Source: Theocolax elegans (Eukaryota; Arthropoda; Insecta; Hymenoptera; Cerocephalidae). Taken from it: a stretch of 64,000 nt of DNA. Location: NCBI GenBank assembly GCA_026168455.1, contig CM047427.1:10553335-10617334 (forward strand). Direction: 5' to 3'. The translations under genes were made by a program, and so were the position numbers. The notes beneath the pieces are model-generated. The model saw nothing but the letters and a program-made list of their open reading frames with translations. It had not been told where the DNA came from and did no database searches. Shown here one piece after another: positions 44,339-58,800 of this stretch (its first letter is position 1; every line of letters starts with the position of its first letter).

Positions 44339-47300
44339 AATCGTATTTATTTAAGAAAAAAATATTTCGGTTCTTGTTGAACGTATTAGAACGTTTTGTG
44401 AATAAATGCCGAATTGCTTTAGGGATTTCAACTAAAATCTGATATTTGAGTGTTTATCATCGTTCAACCATTCAAACCTGTCCAGCCATAGGAATATCCA
44501 GTATGACGTCGCGTGAAACATTCATTGCTTTGCATTGAACTCACCATCCTCCTTTTACAGCTAAGAAATAGTATTTCTCGTAAATATTTCTATCTCTCAC
44601 TGTACACTCAAATTAAAAAGTGAATAATCAATATACCTGTTCAAAACAACACATACGTTAATTTAACATTCCCATACATCAATTTCCCATCCGAAAGTCA
44701 TTATAACAATTTATTAAAAAAAAAATCCTACCCCAAAAAAAACTAGCCTCAGTCCAAGTTTGACAATTATCCCTTATAATTATAAACAACAAATCGTAAA
44801 GGAAACACGTGCTATACTATACATACGAGCACTACGTCCACCTCGTCTTCATCCTTAATTAATCGCGAGGCGCAACCCGTAACGAGCGAAAAAGAGAGTA
44901 AGCCGCATTAAGAAATAAAAGAAAGATAGGAACGAGTAGCAAAAAAAAAAGCAACAGTCAACGCCTCGCTATACACATCTAACTAGCTAATCGCGAGCCT
45001 GCGATCCGGCATCCATGAAAACTGGGTCTACTGCGGTCTAATCCGAAATTCCTCGCAAATGTATATACATCCAAGTCCACGTGGCTCCACTTTTACAATA
45101 CGGAGCAACAGCGGTTTGTTACACCTCTATTGCGCTCCGCGCGAAATTATTCTTTCTACGCGCCTATATTTTATATATAGGTATATACCAGCGTGAAATC
45201 CCCGCACGTATTCGTGTGATAGAGAGAAAGAGCAATTTATATACATATATAAATGTCTGTGTTGTGTACGCGCGCGCTTCTACGCAGACTTTAATAGTAA
45301 TTGGGTTGGAAAAACTGTATAGGTGTTTAATAACAAGATTTTCCTCTTTGCCGATTTGTTTTATCTACCACTTTAACTTACTTATATATATATATATGTA
45401 CATGATATGGTCATTCGTATACGGTTTATTATCATTATCAATTAATATGTAATAATTTATTGTATATGCAAAAAATATATATTATATTTATGCTTATTAT
45501 TATTATTATTATCGTTATTATTATTATTATCAATTATCGATTCTTTAAATGTCAAGCGACGAATTGAATCGTCTGCGATATTTATAAATATGAATGTTAA
45601 AATTCACCTCCTTAATTTAAGAACAATGCAAAATTATAATTGCATACAATCGAATTGTAAATTAAAAAATGAGACAATTAACAGTGAATCTTTATGCGTT
45701 ATTTTTTAAAACGCAATTTAACCCGAATATTTAACACATTTTATATTACAAATTGAGAATGAAAGGTAATTAACGCTTGTTAATACTGTGTTATCTAAGC
45801 TGTCTAAATATTGTAATTATCTTTTTTTCTTAGTTTTCTTCTCCAAATGCAAATTTTTCAATAACAGTAATTCAGACTCGAAATATTCGTTTTAATTTAT
45901 ATTCTATATGCACGCGTTACGCTGTACATGTTTGGTTTTAAATGAGCAATTTTCGTCTTAGCGTGTTGTTAACCTCATATATAAATTAAAGCATTATCGT
46001 TTAAATTGATTTACGTCCTTTTTAAAAGAACTCCGGGTAAAATCTTGGATACTTTTTAATACTGTGTGATTAAAAATAGTCTTTTAATTCCTACTTATTT
46101 TTTAAAAAATCACTAATTTATGTTGAAAATTGTTCTTATTATTATTAGGAAAGATGATAATTATATAAAAAAATATTATTTTTTGTACATGTTTTATAAA
46201 ATAATAATACATTATTATACGATTATAATACTTAAGTTATAAATTAGTTTGTTCTATAAATTAAAAAATTACTATTTTATTATAATTAATAATAAATTAT
46301 CCAAATTGTAATATTTAATGGATCATCTAAAGTACATAATTTAATTAATATTTAATGGTGTACAGTAACAATGCATCATCGATTTAACCAGTGAATGTAC
46401 GTAAATCAGTCAATTATTTTGTGATGCATTTTTCTTATTTTTATTATATATAGTATTAGAACAAAATTTGATAATATACTTATTGGTAAATACATTATAT
46501 TTTAATGAGTTTATAAAAATGTAATGGAAAAAAACTACCAAACGATTCTGTAAATAAATTTTTATTAAAAACTTAATAAATTACAGCACCAAGTTCAAGC
46601 TTGCATATACAATCAGTGAATACAATTCAGTCATCATTTAGCTTTTACGGTCGCTCGATATAAAATAAAAATACTAAAACAATGTGTGATTCGCAATCGG
46701 TTCCCTATAATTTAACAAGTAAAAAATGATAAAGAAAAGGTAAAACGCCTACTAAGTGTTAAATTGTACGTATATATAGAGTTATAGGACGAAAATAATA
46801 TCAACTTCTAAAATAATTTATATGTATATTTAAACTGGTGAAAGCGCAAACCAATATTATCACACATACAAACGGAGAGAATTGTTTTATTAAAGGTGTC
46901 GAATTTTCGATAAAAATTGTAATGCTATTATGATTCGTAAATAAAGCGCGTCAATTTTGATTCTCACTTTTCCTATAAAATTCTATGCAGAAATTACGTA
47001 ACCTCGTCACATTTTTAAGCCTAATATTTGGATAATTTTTATTCATATTTTCCTCTCTATGTGCACGGAGAGAAAAAAATATAAATGATTACTATATCCT
47101 GCTTAGTACTTATTAATATGTATGACAAATAATTGGGTACCATGATGCAAAAAGAAAGAAAAAAAAGTATTCGTTTCTTGATATTTTAGTATCCAGTGCT
47201 ACGAAAGTAGTGAGTCAAAACTTGTTTCATCGTTTCTGACTTAGACGACTATAGTAATCAATGCTATTTTTTTCTCTCTATGTAATTTTTTAATTATAAA

Positions 47301-47359
47301 TAACGCAGATACATACAAATATTAAAGATGTGATTAAAAATTTTTGAAATACATTATAT
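44339..47359. other. Intergenic region, no gene seen
   Basis: AT-rich spacer. A 123-codon frame at 45081-45452 is rich in Tyr/Ile and low complexity, lacks a domain and spans AT microsatellite, so it is not called. A TTA/ATT trinucleotide tract lies near 45495-45530. Confidence 0.5.
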
Positions 47360-48218
47360 GGGCGATTTCAAAATTGTTCAGATCAAAACGTCCCAAGTTT
47401 CAAATACATCCTGAAATATTTTTTTAAAGCACAAAAAAATATTTTTAGGCGTTGAAAATATTTATTTCAAAAGTTATATACAAAAATAATCAGATGAATC
47501 AATTTTTTTCAAAGTTACCTATTTTTCCAGCTATTTGTCTTAAAATGATTATAGTATAATATATTACGTGTAACTTTGACTGTACATATTACTTTAAAAT
47601 CTATCCATTCCGTTTGTACATCTTAATGAACAAGTCTAGCATTCGTATCAATTTACAAAATAAGGCATGTATTTTTAATGGTTTCAAGATTGTAATTCAC
47701 TTGAATGTTGGTAAAAAGTTATTATACGTTTAAAGAACCAAAAAAAAACAAAATATTGGAAATTGTATAGCGTGAATTATTTTTTTAAACTTCAATAACG
47801 TTTTACCGAAATTTAGATTAATTAAAATTGAACTATTGGGATGTTGATGATTCAATTTATTTTAATCTTACATGAAAAAAAAAATCATTCATGACGTTGC
47901 CGCCTTATTTGAAAGATCCTTGCGCTTAAGTAGAAGTATAAAAATGTTGAGGTCAACTAAAAATACAATTCCGATGCTCTGGGAGATTCCACAACCCAAA
48001 GTGGATACAGAGTAAAAAGTGCTTTCTCTAATGTAGAATTAGATTGAGTTCGGATAGATCGTTGAAAATCTTATTATATAATTTCGATATAATCTATATC
48101 GAAGTGCAAAAAGAATCTTTCAGGTGAAAGATTCTTTTTGTACTTCAGAAAATATTTCCATAAATAATGTTCTGTGCATTCTAAAATTTTGATCTAGCAA
48201 GTTAACGTGAAATCACCC
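47360..48218. mobile_element. Possible TIR element of about 860 bp
   Basis: The left end gggcgatttca at 47360 is matched by the reverse complement gggtgatttca ending at 48218. Weaker similarity extends inward through a gatcaaaa motif. No flanking duplication was confirmed and no transposase frame is present. A strong hairpin lies near its right end (48101-48146). Confidence 0.5.
48101..48146. repeat. Near-perfect 22-bp hairpin
   Basis: gaagtgcaaaaagaatcttt and its complement form a stem of about 22 bp, with one G-T pair and a loop of only two to four bases. It is too short and too tightly looped for a normal microRNA precursor. It is probably internal structure of the surrounding TIR element. 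Confidence 0.75.
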
Positions 48219-49877
48219 GTACATGTATATATATATTTCCTCGGTATCCGGGAGATGAAGAATAACTGGTAATCCTGAAAACGACAGTGAACGGAGAACC
48301 GAGCGCGCAAAAAAGATCACGGTATGTAGGACTGTATTGTCGGATCATCCAATCGTGATTGTATTTTCTCGGGTTTATACCCAGGAATATGGTACTACTA
48401 ACTTCAATATTATGCGAGATCCTGGTTTATTGGATAACAGTGTCACGGTAATTAATTACCACGGTACATAAATGTACATGTATAATAATCGTCCTTAATA
48501 ACTTTTTTTTCTTCCTTAATTCGAATCTATGGTATAATGTATCATTCTATTTGGCGTACGAGAGGAAGTATCTTAAGATTTACGTGTGTGTATGTGTACT
48601 TATACATATATGCGAATTGAGTCACTTTTACTGCTCTACTTACTTTGTTTGCTAAATGCCATCGCGTTATTATTTCTTTCATCTCGGTAGATTCGAGTTA
48701 TAGTAGGTAATCTTGGTTAATTGGTATACAAAATGTTTTGACTCCTTATGAATGTAATTATCGTGTTGTCTAACAAACGAGGAAATTACGGGTCAAGTAT
48801 ACTAATATTAATTATTATGTTTTTTTTTTAATTTTGTGCTTTAAGATAATAAAGAAAGGATCTTTACGTTTTTGGAGGTATGTAAGATTTTGTTTATTTA
48901 TTTACATAGAAAATAGATTCGTCAAGTAGAAATTAAAAAGGGTTAGCAGGTGTTGATTAGTAGGTTTAAATTGACGTAAGATTAGATTCCATTTTTGGTG
49001 ACGGATCGAGACATGTAGGATAAATATTTATAACTTAACCTAAAAATTACGTTTACGATACTATTATTAGGAAACAACGTTTAAAATTAGATTTTAATAT
49101 TAACATTTGGTTTGTTTAAGAATACTACAATAAAAGCTGCAGATCTTAATATTTATTAATATTTAAAAATTTATAACGTATTAAAAAACGGTATAAGTTC
49201 GTCTTTCAATCGAAAAGTCGTAAGTTCGACCGATTTTATCATTTTAATATTCTCAAACAAAATTTATTAAATTGATATTGTTGAAAAACGAAAATATTTG
49301 TAATTGTTTGAAAAATCATGAAATAATACAATTCCAGTTTTAACAATGTCCGGATTGACTTATGCGAAATTTTGGCCGTGCACTGATCTTCTAGTACATT
49401 TATTTCATCATATATTTGAATTATCTATTAGAAAATATAGTAATTTAAAATAGTACATGACTTGTTGACTAAGCTACAAAAAAGCTATTTCCAATCTCAA
49501 AACTCAATAAAACTGATAAATCGGATGCTTATGCGAGAGATTATTCAAAACAAAATACCATTATTTCTTGGGGTAGGTTATCCTACCGAAGACATCAAAT
49601 AAAAAAAGTTATTTAATTGAGAAACAATTAATCATTAATTTTATTTCAATCAAGTAAATATTCCGCAATATTTAAACGTATCCAGAAGACTAACAAGAAA
49701 TTTTTTTTTCCTTGTAGATTAATTTTATATATATCCTTTTAATAAATACTCGTGTTTTTCATAAATAACATAAATAAAAAAGTAATAATGTATGAAAAAA
49801 AATAATGTAAAAAAACTAACGTATACAAAAAATGTATAAAAAATGTATAAAAAAAAGAACTTTAATTATAATTTATT
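48219..49877. other. Intergenic region left of gene C, no gene seen
   Basis: AT-rich DNA leading to the 3' end of gene C. No coding frame with features. On minus an AATAAA follows the gene C stop codon directly (49877-49872). Confidence 0.5.
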
Positions 49878-52800
49878 CTACGACTCGTTCCTCCCCCAGA
49901 CAAAATTTTTTTTCCTCCTATCAGCTTCTTCGATTTGTTGATTCGCGGTTTGGTAGACGTTAACAATTTCACGTATCACATGCTGTCCAAATGGAAAACC
50001 TGTATTATCGTGGGGTTCTCTATAAGGCTGATACGGATAATTCGAATCGTGTAAAATCGACGGTACCGAACCACCTCCAGGACCGATCGAGTGATGTTCC
50101 GGTCCATGTCCATAACCGTATCCATGATTCAACCCATTGAAACCTACAATCATACGAGGGAAAAGAAAACATTCCAGTTATTTTCAAGCGAAATTTAAGA
50201 AAAAAATTTTTTATTTATCTATTTATCTATATGTATGTGTGAGTTTTAATTAGAGCGTAGCATACGGGTTTGTTGCTGCGTTCTAAAAAAGAAAAAGAAA
50301 AAGTGCATACATAATGTTTCATAGCCGAAGCGATTAGCTTAAGTGAATTAAGATGATACGGTATATTTAATTGTATGTGTATGTATATATATGTGAATTG
50401 GGGATTTTTTTTTATTAGCCAAGGAAAAGAAAATTGCGGAATTACGTATCGAACCAACTAAGAGGAAGGTAAAATATTATTTTCAGATAAAAATCATTGC
50501 GATACAAGTGTTGAAATAGGTAGAACGTTCCCATATGGATCTGTTCCCATGATACTTAATAAACTTTAACAATAATTTACTTTCACCGATAGGTTAGTAG
50601 GCCAATATTTTCCTTGATGTGTTTATCAATTTTAAGTGCGGTATTAATATTTTTGATGTGGAATTATTAAATTATTACACGTCGTTTGATGATATTATAA
50701 CTAAATTTATGTACACATTGGTAATTTTTCATAATTATCACTCGGAGTTATACTTGGAAGATTAGTTAACTCGAAATGGCAAATATTATCGACCGAGCAG
50801 AATAAGGTAATTTATTAGATTTATTTAACGATATGTACAGTACGAGTCAAAAGTTTGGGTTCACCTGTAAGTAAGAATTGTATTAAATGAGATGTATTTT
50901 GTGTAAATAATATTATAAAATCTTGGTTGAAATTTTTTTTTCAAGATCTTTTGATTGACTTACAAACGAAGTTGACGAGTACAAATAAAGAAAAATTAAA
51001 AACAAAAAAGTCGAGATTATGGTACATTTCGAAATAAAATGTTGCTGTAATATATACGTAAAATAAAGATTTTTTGGGTTTATTTTTATAAAGGATTTTA
51101 TTAAAATTAGTGTTTTTTTAATATCTTACAAGTTTTTAATTTTACCGAAAAAATTTATGGAAAAGAATGTGGAATTTCATATAAAGTATATAAGAGCATA
51201 TAATATTTACCACAATTGAAAAAAAAACTACTAAAAATTGGTAATGTGCGCTTTCAAAAAATCTTCAAAATTTATATTTGGTTTTTTGGTCCTCAATATG
51301 TACTGAAATTTCAAGTATGAAAAACATTAACGTTTCATTAGGATAGGCGCCAAAAAAAAATTGGAAAAATTTTATATTTACTTAATATGCCTACATATAG
51401 TAGCTTTAGTTAGTATTGACCATTATTGTGTTGCAAATATTTTCATAATGCTAGCAAAGAGGGGTACCATCTTCTGGATCACGGAGTTCGTTGCAACTTT
51501 GGGAACTGTTTATTGGTACACAAATATGAAAGAATTCATGTGAAATTCAATGAAAATGCGAAATTTTTGTCTAAAAAAAGTCCATCAAATTTTAATTCTA
51601 AATGTTGGTCAAAATTTCGTTTTATTCTTATTTCTTCCATAACTTTTGACCAAATTAAAATATTTAAACTTCTTTTTGTTCAAAGCGTGCTTACTTGATC
51701 TCAGCTTTAGACAGATTTGAGTTCGAGTATCTAACTTTAAATGTTTTAAATTATCAGCATTAATCTGAATTATACTTTTTTCACCTTTTTTATTAACTCT
51801 GTAGAACTCTTGTCAAACAGCTTATAGGATTGAATTTCACATGAATTCTTTTATATTTGTATACCAGAAAACATTTTCCAAAGTTACAATAAAATTCGTG
51901 ATCCGAAGGGTAGAATCCTTATAAGTTATGCAGTACAAGAAATGTTAGAAAAAATATTAACTTAACAATTTCAAATATTATAATAATAAATAACATTTTT
52001 TTATTATTATTGATATTATTGATATTCCTCTAAGATATCAAAAAATATAAAGCAATTAATTTTGTCTCAGAATATACATTAAAAATTTGTACACTTATTC
52101 TTTATTCAAACTCCACATTATTTACCCTTTAAATTCTTTTGGTAGAATATAAAACTTTTAAGTTACTTAAAAAATCATTAATAGCAATGATTTAAATAAA
52201 ATCCTTTATAACTTCCTTAGATATGAAGCTATAGATAAAATATACAAAACAAACAAAATTTCTGAAGAAAATCTTCCGAACGAGCTGAAGTAGAATTTTT
52301 TAGTATTATTTAAACCATAGATTTTTGAGCGGTAATGCATGAATAGTTACATAAATGTAATAATTATCTTATTCTACTCGGTCGATAACAGTTGGATACA
52401 AACTCCATGAAGGGGATGTTACACTAAATTATTATATATCGACCAAATGGATTGAGTGTTTAAGGGGTGGTATACTTGATTGTTGCCGATTGAACGATGT
52501 TAATTATTATGTTTATTTAACATAAAATACTATTTTATGTTAAACTTAAATATTCAATAGTTAATAATTTACTAAAGGATTCCACTAGATAATTCAATAA
52601 TTTATTCTTACAGTTTTAAAAGTATTTTTCAACTGCATCTTTCAAAATGAGTGCACCGTAAATGTGCAATTTTCTGTGCGCATTTTTTTTTAAAGACTTC
52701 TTTTATTTATTGTCTTCAGCATATTTGCTTAAGAGCACATTATTCCATAACCTACTGCTTCTATATGTTTGAGTTTTCCATAAACTACTAAATTTTGTTA

Positions 52801-55800
52801 AATAATACTCTTTAGCATATATGTTCGAGCAATAACAATCAGGTATCCCTCTACCTTGAACGATGAAGAAAGCTATTAAATAACTAGCGATATATAAAAA
52901 TGGTAAATTTTGGATCAGCAATATATATCATTGACCTTAGTTCACTATGTACTAAAACCAAAAATATTGATGCATTCAAAATGTTATTAAAAAAGAAATT
53001 TGACTTTTATTTGTTGAAAGATAATTAAGACTCTAATTTCACATCGTTTTTATATGCATCACTATTTTTATTCAAAAATTTAGTACCGTGATAGATAATA
53101 GTCAAAAGATAATAATCTCTTGATATTACCTGAGTTACCATATTTTTTTTAAAAAAGAAAATAGTTTTCATCGTTCTCGCATTGACTCGGTCGGTAATGT
53201 TTGTGCATTACATCCTCTTTATAGTATAAGTATATAAAAGGACGAGCCTGGATCAAAATTTAAAAAATAACTTATCATCACAACTTTTTAAACAAATTTT
53301 GTATTATTAATTTCTTCAAACATTTGTTAATCACTTTATTTTAACATAGCTACTTTAACCAATCATTATACCGTGCCACCTTTAACAAATTGGTTGAAAA
53401 ATTAACAGTATTTAATTAAACATGTTTCTAATCGATTTAAGTGGTGAAGAATTACAAAAATTACTTAAAATGTATATTTAAAAATGTATTTACCTAATTT
53501 CAGATGCTTTTTTAATTTTTATAATAATATTTGTTTTTATTGCAATATTTTTGAATTATAATCTATTCAAGTTATATGAAATTATGTTTAACTGTTGCTG
53601 TTAAAATTTTAGCCTGCTCAATGAAGTGGTCCCCGAGATTTCCTACAACATGTGCATTATCTAAAAAATAATTTGATATGGATGGAAATAGTTATAACTA
53701 AGAAATATTGCATAATAATAAGTTTATTTAAAAAATAAAGTTATATTTTGAGATATTGTATAATAAATTATTAATTGCCCTACAGTAAATAATAAAATAA
53801 TTTCTTTTTATAACAGTTTCTTGAAAGTTATATAATATTTAGCCGTAAAACATTAAAAGTATTGAAATTCCCATCTGTAATATAGTATCTATGATAATTT
53901 ATTTTTTGTTAATTTTAACTCAGGCATGCCCCATTAAATAGACAGATTTAGATAATCGAGTATAGTTAAAGATAATGAAAATTAATACAATCGATGATGA
54001 TGATAAATATTGTTTTCCAGATGATTGTGAATTATATAAATAATGTATTAACCTTCATCCAGTTGTTTCTTATATTCCGTACCTTCATCCTTTATAGGAA
54101 AACCTGCAAGAACATTTGAAAAAAAGGAAAAAAATCAGTGTTCACCGTGATAAATTATTAGTTGGTAATCGACAAACAAAAATAAAACACGAGACAACGA
54201 TTAATCGCACAAAGCAGGACTGCACTGCACATACGTGTGTATACTAAAATTCTAATAAACCCTGACAATACGAATAAAATCTACGAATCGTTATATTAAT
54301 ACCATACCCAGGTAGTTAAATAAAATGTTAATCAGAAACCATTATTGACGATCGGGGAGGATCCCTGAAATCCGCCAAATAGCGTATTCCAACCGAGGAG
54401 GCCAGCGATGAAGAGGGCGACCTTGGTCAAGAGCAAGGCCTTCTTCGTAACGATGATAAGCATACCGAAGAGCAATGGCAAGAGCGAGGCCAAGTTGAAC
54501 TTGAATCCAAGAAGGAAAGGTAATACCAGTTGTCTCATCAGCAGCCTTCCTGTAAAAGGTAATGCAGAAACGTTACTTTCCTACGATGCTGCAGCCTTGC
54601 GAGAGACTCGTGAAACTTCTCGCGGTGTACCGAGGTGTTTAACCTTGAACTTGACTTTCGTCGGTATCGAGAGAACGGCAGTCGGTATAGAAGGATTTTC
54701 AAGGTTGGGGCATGTTAGTTACGGGTTTTGTGAAACTGGGACGTGAGCCACGGTTTTCAGGATCGGTGTAACAGGTGCGTGCACTTGCGTTGCTAATTAT
54801 ACTCCACGGGAAAAATACTTCAGGAATTTTAATAAAATAATAACTATTTTATTTAATAAAATATTAACGAAATAAATAAAGATATAATTTATTGGATCAA
54901 ATACAAATGTTTAATAAATAATCAATTTAAATTAAATAATATTTATTTATTTTGTAGAAAATTAATTTAAGTATATATCATAAGAAATATATATTTAATT
55001 GAATTAAATAGAATTTTTACGTATCTTGTTTTTATTCTAGTTAATTTATTCTTTTGTGTGTGAATAAGGTTTTTTTTTCAAATTATGTCATTGATATTCT
55101 CTGCAATTTGATAAGCGAAGAAAAAATACGTGTAGACATAGTTTTTAAAAACCCACAGTAAACAAATGTTTTGAAACACTTTTTTAGTAACGTTAATTAT
55201 TTTTTTTATCAGAATTCCTATAACTTTATTGCAAACTTCAGTTTCACGCATTGCATTATAATAATTTTTGCTACAAAATAGAGGAGAATGCCGGTATAAT
55301 ATATATAAAATGCCTGGGGACGAACATATACTTTTAAGCAGGTATTAATAATTAAAATCATTAAAAAAATTAATAAAAAAAATAAAATATTATTGCATAA
55401 TAAAATTCGTAGATGTATTAAAATTTGACCTACAACTAAAACATATAAAAAAATTTCGACATTTGGTTTTTGGTTTTTACTTCCCAGTGGGCGTTAAGTG
55501 ACCTTCTAAAAAGATTGTGCCTATTAAAGACATATTTGGATGGTTCACTATAGCAAATAAGTTTCTGGATCTTTTATGGGAATTTCTGATAAAAGCTTGT
55601 ACAAATATATACACAGTATGGCTTAAAAGTTTGAGTTCACTAAAGTAAAAATCGACCCAACTTTAAAAATTAAGTTTAATATCTTAGTCCAATAATGCTA
55701 CAAAAACTTGTTAGAAATCTTTCAAAAGGTAATTTAAAAAGCTTTCGATTGACGTCAAAACTTGAAATGAAATGACATGTGTATTAACCCTTAACTGTTA

Positions 55801-58800
55801 GTAGGGGTCGCCAAACCCCAGAATTTTCTTATAAAAAGTGGAAAAGCTTTGTACAGTTGATATCTTTTCTCGATGATGCATTAATAAAAGTTAACTTAAA
55901 ATAAATCACTTATTTGATTAGTAAAGATCTCAAGAAATGTGCAAAAAAATTTGTAACCAAAAATATTTATTAATTAATTTCTTTTACGGACATTTAAATA
56001 CGATGGGGTTCAATATACCCCCTGTGAAACTTATGTTATTATTTGTGTGATAGCTATGGGTAAAAATTGTTTTTTTTAATTTATTGTATCATCATTTTAA
56101 AAAAAGTTACGAAAGTTTTTATACAAAAAAATATACTTTCTCATTTTTCTAAATACGGCTGTTAGAAGCTTAAACATTTATTGCTTGTTAAGCAGTGCTT
56201 GATCTGACTGTTAGAGCAACTAAAATAGAAATATAATTTGTGTACTTATTTTTCACACGCAAATCTACAATTCCTCTATATTCAATGTTTCTTTGGAGTT
56301 TTCTTGTCCATATTTAAGGTGATTCTTGCTTTATGTATAGACGTTTTTAAAAGTAATTATTATTTTTAATTTTATCAACATTATATGTCAAATAGAAGTA
56401 CCAATGGAACAATGACGAGTTTAAGAAGGAGCAATAATTTTTTATAAATAAATTCTTATTGCGGTTGCGCTGATATCGCACCGTATTAAAAGTTCATGAC
56501 AAAGTTTCGGAATATTTTTTGTTTTTTAACCAAATCGAACATATTTGGGCTCATTTTCTTCCTTAATAAGTTTCATGTGGAGTTACCGATACGACCTGAG
56601 TAATTGGAATAACTGATAAAGCATAAATTACAATTGTTTACTGAAATAGCAAATTTGAATAGCAAATTTTGTAAGAATTTTTTTCAGTAAACAATTATAG
56701 TTAAAATAAAAGTTTTTTGAATTACCTATCGAACAATCTGCAACAGATTTTTATAGTATTATTTGAACCAAAGATATTAAATCTTAAAGTTGGGTCGATT
56801 TTTACTTTACTAAACCCAAACTTTAGAGTTAACATAATTTTTTATTCTTGTCAAATTTCAATGTGTACTTCTTTACCAAACAGAAGAAAATTTGAAAAAA
56901 TGAAGGGAACATCAAAGTTTTAAATTTTTAGTAATAAAAAATTTTAATATATATATATAGTAAAAATGGAAATCATTTTGAAGGCTATAATTAAATATTT
57001 TTTAAAATCAGTAGAAAGCGATTAGTGATATGCTATAAAATAGCTAATTTTAACAAAATATCTTAAAAATTTCCATTTTTCAACTAGGAGACTATGTGTA
57101 CAAAAAACATTGTTATTAAATCAATACATATCCCCTAGTTGAAAAATGGAAATTTTTAAGAATTTTGGTTAAAAATAGCTATTTTATAGCCTATTACTAT
57201 CACTTTCTACTGATTTTTAAAAAATGTTTAATTATTATCTTCAAAATGATTTCCAAGCTTACTATGGTTCGCTATGATAAAATATAAGCAATATTTAAAA
57301 ATTATTAATATTTTTTGAATAACTGCAATATCATATAGTATATATATGTAAAACGTAACATAACTACAAAAATGCAATGCATTTGTAAAGTAAATAAATC
57401 TTGTGTATATAAATATAATTTTAATTACAAAAAAAAGAAAGCATTAAAATTACCGTATATGTAATTAATGTAACTAGCACAAATAATAATTAATTACGTA
57501 TTTAATTTAAATAATCTTCTATTATCTGACATCAATCGTTGTTGGAATAATTTATCTCGTGTAATGCTTGGCAGAAAATTAGTCTTTCCGATAAGAAACA
57601 GTTAATTTTTATACCAAACTGACCTTCGATGTGAATCTAGTTAATGGAATACATCAGTGGCATTTATTTCCTACTTTAAGTAGAATAAACGCTACTAATT
57701 ATTTCGTAAATGCCTTTACTTCTACGTTCGAAGAAGAACTCGTATTATTTATTGTAGAATAAATTTGTAGAACTAAATAAATTAATCGTGCAACTTTTTA
57801 CAACAATAATATCTTAATAACGCCAAAAAATTATATGTGTTTAAATATTTAGATAAACATTTATTTAAATTACTTTATAACTTTATTTAACTTTATTTAA
57901 TGAATTCCAGTTTAAAATTAATTCACTTTATTTTGATATATATCATTTACTACAATCTATGAATATATTTATTTATTACAAAAGAAAATTTTATCTTACA
58001 CGCTGATAAATATTTTATCACTTTAATTCTTTGAGTTTAATTTCAATGATTGTTGCTGAATAGAGTCATATTTCGCAAATACTTTGTTAAAAAATGTTAA
58101 GATTTCAACTGAAGTATTGTAGTAAAAATTAATAATAACAATAATTATAGTCATGAGTAATTAATAACTAGTAATTATTTTGAAACCAAATTTGACCAAT
58201 AATTACATTATTAATTTATTAATTGATTAGGGTTACATAAAGACTTTTAGGATGAATCATGCACAAAAGCTATAAATACACTAAGGATCCATTTATATTT
58301 TATTAATTAATATTATAACTTTATTTAATATTATAATTAATTTTAACATAATACAATTAATTATGTTATAAATTTTGATTAATATACCTTTAACAATTTT
58401 CTATATATCAATTCAAAATTGATGAAATTTAAACAATGAGGTACTTACAAATCGGTAAAATAGTATATCATTAATAATATAACAATAAGTACAATAAATA
58501 AATAATTAAATAAATAACGCATTATCGATGATAATTTCATAAAAATTCCTATTAACCTACTTGTAATTGTATAGGTCATACGTGAATTAGAAAAAAAACT
58601 CGAAATGTATTCAAACGTGTAATAAGTAAGTTGTAGTAGTGTCAAATGGATGATCAGATATACGCGGAGAAACGGAAAGAGAATTATGATGAAGATCACA
58701 CTGAAGATAACGTTTTCTTCAACGAGTATCTAAAAATCCTTTCTCCATTATATCAACTTCCTTAGATTTAATCTTTATCTTCCGCCGTTTTGAATGCTAA

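Noticed and set aside
45081..45452. 123-codon frame
   Set aside because: Low-complexity Tyr/Ile-rich translation across AT microsatellite, with no domain, no splice partner and no start context.
48101..48146. MicroRNA precursor
   Set aside because: The stem-loop is only 46 bases with a 2-4 base loop, too short for a normal animal precursor, and it lies in a repeat.
51361..51698. Exons of gene C or an antisense gene in its intron
   Set aside because: These plus-strand frames are one arm of an inverted repeat and lack signal or domain features.
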